Shown in pieces: positions 61,396 through 64,000 of a stretch of DNA of 64,000 nucleotides. The notes beneath the pieces were generated by a model. It saw only the letters and a program-made list of their open reading frames with translations, was not told where the DNA came from and made no database searches. The stretch's first letter is position 1; each line of letters begins with the position of its first letter. Location: NCBI RefSeq assembly GCF_024721115.1, contig NZ_JAMDHK010000002.1, positions 434,001 to 498,000 of the forward strand, given 5' to 3'. This stretch comes from Salipiger pentaromativorans. GTDB taxonomy: Bacteria; Pseudomonadota; Alphaproteobacteria; Rhodobacterales; Rhodobacteraceae. The position numbers and the translations under genes are program-made.

Positions 61396-61881
61396 TTACA
61401 TCATGCGCCGGGCCAGCCCGGTCTTCCACCAGAACTGATGCACCAGCACGGCGGCCACATGCAGCAGCACCGTCAGCATCAGCACCGAGGTGCCGGCCTC
61501 ATGCAGCTCTGCCAGACTGCGGGAGGCCAGAAACCACGATCCCATGCCCGACACTGGCAGCGCCAGCAGCAGCAGATAGATCACCCCGTGGGTCAGCTTC
61601 GCGGCGATCCCCGCCCAGCCCGGCTCTTCCTCGGGCAGCGCCGGCGCGCCATGGGTCACACGCAGCGCCAGACGCCAGAGCGTCAGCGCCAGAACGAGCA
61701 GCCCCACGACGATATGCGCGATGGGGATCAGCGAATAGCTGGGGGTGCCGGTCTCGATCAGCGTACGAAAGGCCCGGCCGATCGAGTCGAAGGCGAAATA
61801 TTGCAGCGCCAGCAGGACGACGACCGCCCAGTGCAAGAGCTTCTGAAGGGTGGAATAGCTGGCGGGGGCTGTGCGGGCCAT
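61396..61881 (-). CDS. Cytochrome b561-family membrane protein
   Basis: Predicted di-haem b-type cytochrome of the inner membrane. The 161-aa protein has four hydrophobic spans (about 18-36, 50-68, 90-110, 130-150) and histidines spaced as in the YodB/CybB family (LHW near residue 17, IAHI, LTHGV, LLHVAAVLVHQFWW). GAGGAG precedes ATG 61881. It is likely a quinol-linked electron carrier for superoxide or another small redox partner. It is convergent with gap and, on the same strand, follows the FMN reductase gene by 171 bases. Confidence 0.88.
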   Translation of the reverse strand: MARTAPASYSTLQKLLHWAVVVLLALQYFAFDSIGRAFRTLIETGTPSYSLIPIAHIVVGLLVLALTLWRLALRVTHGAPALPEEEPGWAGIAAKLTHGVIYLLLLALPVSGMGSWFLASRSLAELHEAGTSVLMLTVLLHVAAVLVHQFWWKTGLARRMM

Positions 61882-62052
61882 GGCGGGCTCCTCGATGGCT
61901 TGAAACGGGATCGCTCGGCGGTTTGAACGCAGGACGGGGCGGGGTCCGTCGAAAACCACGCCCCTGCCCCGCGCATTTTTTGCAAAGCGCCCGGCCCGCG
62001 ACAATCGGCGCCGGCCCACAGGCGGCGGATCGCCCGCCGCCTGTGGCAGAAT

Positions 62053-62604
62053 TCACGACAGTTTGTCGATCCAGGCGGCGAAGGCGCTCATGAAACCGCC
62101 AAGGAATGCCTTGGTGTCCTCATTGGTCAGCCGGCCCTCGTCGTCGAGGATCTCGTGGATATGGCCCACATAGGCCTCGGGCTGCTGCATGGGCGGGGCG
62201 TTCAGGAACACCAGCGACTGGCGCAGGTGGTGGTTCGCGCCGAACCCCGCGATGCCGCCCGGCGAGCCGGTGACGATGGCCGAGGGCTTGCCATCCCAGA
62301 CGCTTGCGCCATAGGGGCGCGAGCCCACGTCCAGCGCGTTTTTCACGCTGGCGGGCAGCGAGCGGTTGTATTCCGGCGTCACGAACAGCACCGCATCGGC
62401 GGCATTCACGAATTTCCGGAACCGCGTCCAGGCCTCGGGCACGTCGCCCTCGTCGAGATCGGGGTTGTAGAGCGGCAGGTCACCCGTTCCCACAAAGGAG
62501 AAATCGAGCCCCTCGGGCGCCAGCCCGACCAGCGCCTGCGCCAGTTTCCGGTTGTAAGATCCCTCACGCAGAGATCCCACGATGACAGCGATATGTTTGG
62601 ACAT
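62053..62604 (-). CDS. NADPH-dependent FMN reductase (flavodoxin-like fold)
   Basis: Cytoplasmic flavin reductase of 183 aa. The FMN-binding phosphate loop is GSLREGSYNRKLA (about 9-21), followed by FVTPEYNRSLPASVKNALD, the characteristic family segment. The chromate/quinone reductase (ChrR/YieF-like) subgroup has a similar length. GGAGG lies seven bases before ATG 62604. It probably provides reduced flavin or detoxifies quinones. The downstream cytochrome b561 gene may share electron flow, but distance makes an operon uncertain. Confidence 0.88.
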   Translation of the reverse strand: MSKHIAVIVGSLREGSYNRKLAQALVGLAPEGLDFSFVGTGDLPLYNPDLDEGDVPEAWTRFRKFVNAADAVLFVTPEYNRSLPASVKNALDVGSRPYGASVWDGKPSAIVTGSPGGIAGFGANHHLRQSLVFLNAPPMQQPEAYVGHIHEILDDEGRLTNEDTKAFLGGFMSAFAAWIDKLS

Positions 62605-62801
62605 TTTTGCCTCCAAAATCTGATGGCAAAGACATAGCGCTGCGCGAAATAGCAGAGTAGACCGAATATCGAACCCAAAGCGTGCAGATTCGCACGGAAC
62701 CGCCCCCGCGCTTCCGCGTTCCCCGCAAAAGCCGCCTGTCTTTCATCTTTCCGGAAAATACGCCCGCCGGAGGCGTCCCTCCCGCGCCACGGGCGCCGCG
62801 C
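62605..62801. other. Gap between FMN reductase and ketoacyl synthase genes
   Basis: This 197-base gap should hold the leftward promoter of the FMN reductase gene. No clear promoter, hairpin or conserved site could be assigned. Confidence 0.3.
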
Positions 62802-64000
62802 TCAGACCTTGCGCAGCGCCAGCACCGCGTTGAGCCCGCCGAAGGCGAAAGCGTTCGACAGCACCACCGAGACCTCCGCCTCGCGCGCCTCGTTCGGCAC
62901 CACATCGAGCGCGCATTCCGGATCGGGCTCCTCATAGCCGATGGTCGGCGCGATCACGCCGTCGCGCAGCGCCATGATGCAGGCCAGAAGCTCCACCGCC
63001 CCGGTGCCGCCGATGCAATGCCCGTGCATCGCCTTGGTGGACGAGATCATCAGCCGGTCCGCCTGCGGCCCCATGGCATCGGCCACCGCCGCGCATTCGG
63101 TCTTGTCATTGGCCGCCGTGCCGGTGCCGTGGGCATTCACATAGCCCACCTCCTCGCGGTCGATCCGGCCGTCGCGCAGCGCGCCGGTGATCGCCCGCGC
63201 GGCGCCCTGTTTCGAGGGCATCACGATGTCCGAGGCATCCGAGGTCATCGCAAAGCCTATCACCTCGGCGAGAATCTCGGCGCCCCGGGCGCGCGCGTGC
63301 TCGTATTCCTCGAACACATAGACCCCGGCGCCCTCGCCTTGCACCATGCCGTTGCGGTTGGCCGAGAACGGCCGGCAGGCGTCTTTCGACATCACCCGCA
63401 GCCCTTCCCAGGCCTTCACACCGCCGAAACACAGCATGGATTCCGACCCGCCGGTGATCATCACCGAACAGCTTCCCGAGCGCACCATCTGGAAGGCCAG
63501 ACCCATCGCATGGTTCGAGGAGGCACAGGCGGTGGCCACGGTGAAGGTCGGGCCGCACAGGTTGAACTCCATGCTCACATGGGACGCGGCGGCGTTGTTC
63601 ATCAGCTTCGGCACGACGAAGGGGTGAACCCGGTTCTTCCCCTCCTCATAGACCGAACGGTAATTCTCGTCCTGCGTGGTCAGCCCGCCGCCCGAGGTGC
63701 CCAGAACCACGCCCGAACAATCCGCCAGCTCGCCCTGAAGGCTCAGCCCCGACTGCGCGATGGCCTCGCGCGCGGCGATCAGCGCGAATTGCGTGAAGCG
63801 ATCGTACAGCGCAAGTTGCTGACGGTTGAAGGCCGCCGCCGGATCGTAGCCCTTGACCTGTCCGCCGATGCGGATCGCCAGCCGCTCAACATCGCGAAAC
63901 GCGAGATCCGAGATGCCGCAGCGGCCTTCGCGCATCGCCTCGAGCGTGGCAGGCACGTCGCGCCCCAGCGCGTTGATCGTTCCCGCGCCGGTTATGACGA
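62802..64000 (-). CDS. Beta-ketoacyl-ACP synthase II family protein (partial, N-terminus beyond window)
   Basis: Condensing enzyme of fatty-acid or related acyl-chain synthesis. The frame runs off the right edge, and the visible part starts near VITGAGTINALGRDVPA, so only a few N-terminal residues are missing. Active-site Cys is in TACASSNHAMG, and the His pair is in HGTGTAANDKTE and MHGHCIGGTG. The family (FabF/NodE-like) includes housekeeping and specialised enzymes; the LSNAFAFGGLNAVLALRK end is typical. Which acyl carrier protein it uses cannot be seen. Upstream gene unknown. Confidence 0.9.
   Translation of the reverse strand, partial: VITGAGTINALGRDVPATLEAMREGRCGISDLAFRDVERLAIRIGGQVKGYDPAAAFNRQQLALYDRFTQFALIAAREAIAQSGLSLQGELADCSGVVLGTSGGGLTTQDENYRSVYEEGKNRVHPFVVPKLMNNAAASHVSMEFNLCGPTFTVATACASSNHAMGLAFQMVRSGSCSVMITGGSESMLCFGGVKAWEGLRVMSKDACRPFSANRNGMVQGEGAGVYVFEEYEHARARGAEILAEVIGFAMTSDASDIVMPSKQGAARAITGALRDGRIDREEVGYVNAHGTGTAANDKTECAAVADAMGPQADRLMISSTKAMHGHCIGGTGAVELLACIMALRDGVIAPTIGYEEPDPECALDVVPNEAREAEVSVVLSNAFAFGGLNAVLALRKV

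Overview
The window is GC-rich, densely coded alphaproteobacterial chromosome. Gene content points to the Rhodobacteraceae (Roseobacter/Salipiger-like): DUF6456 and DUF6477 proteins, an aglEFGAK glucoside locus, an MttB-family methyltransferase, DUF1127 and a persulfide-type operator. This is inferred from gene content, not from a marker-gene comparison. No rRNA, tRNA, CRISPR array, insertion sequence or prophage was seen. The right edge cuts a ketoacyl synthase gene.

Layout. (1) 0.3-2.3 kb: a translationally coupled HAD phosphatase and GT81-like glycosyltransferase, probably making a glycosylglycerate compatible solute, followed by KDPG aldolase. (2) 3.1-4.7 kb: divergent DUF6456 and DUF6477 genes around an AT-rich gap with three DnaA-box-like 9-mers. 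(3) 4.7-20 kb: mixed housekeeping and accessory genes (MttB homolog, two FadL-type porins, tandem DUF2270 paralogs, guaA, ABM domain + EamA transporter, a P-loop protein, an unknown lipoprotein/coiled-coil pair, metA, ppk2-tetR, sulfotransferase). (4) 19.7-28 kb: rplM-rpsI, a MocR regulator divergent from a DUF1127 gene, thioesterase, enoyl-CoA hydratase, uvrA, and a rhodanese gene whose promoter contains an ATTC-N8-GAAT operator. (5) 30-40 kb: glucoside uptake and hydrolysis (aglEFGAK leftward; aglR, a GH1 glucosidase and glk rightward). (6) 40-53 kb: a seven-gene glycogen cluster (glgP-glgB-glgC-glgA-glgX-malQ-pgm) with several ATGA stop/start overlaps. (7) 53-64 kb: transporter, eno, zapA and a coiled-coil partner, tkt, DUF808, gap, cytochrome b561, FMN reductase and a partial KAS.

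How the genes fit together. Regions 5 and 6 form a sugar-to-storage block. AglEFGK imports alpha-glucosides, AglA and the GH1 enzyme release glucose, glucokinase makes glucose-6-P, Pgm makes glucose-1-P, and GlgC/A/B build glycogen while GlgP/X and MalQ degrade it. Eda, Eno, Tkt and Gap carry carbon onward through Entner-Doudoroff, lower glycolysis and pentose-phosphate reactions. GTTAGCGC-type half palindromes recur upstream of eda, eno and gap, which suggests one shared LacI-family regulator.

The most notable non-coding signals are three 46-bp twin-palindrome elements at gene ends (30019, 35056, 55398) whose arms vary while staying self-complementary, the operator nested inside the rhodanese promoter, and a hairpin that would hide the ribosome-binding site of the vWA gene. 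No wholly new defence or biosynthetic system is evident.
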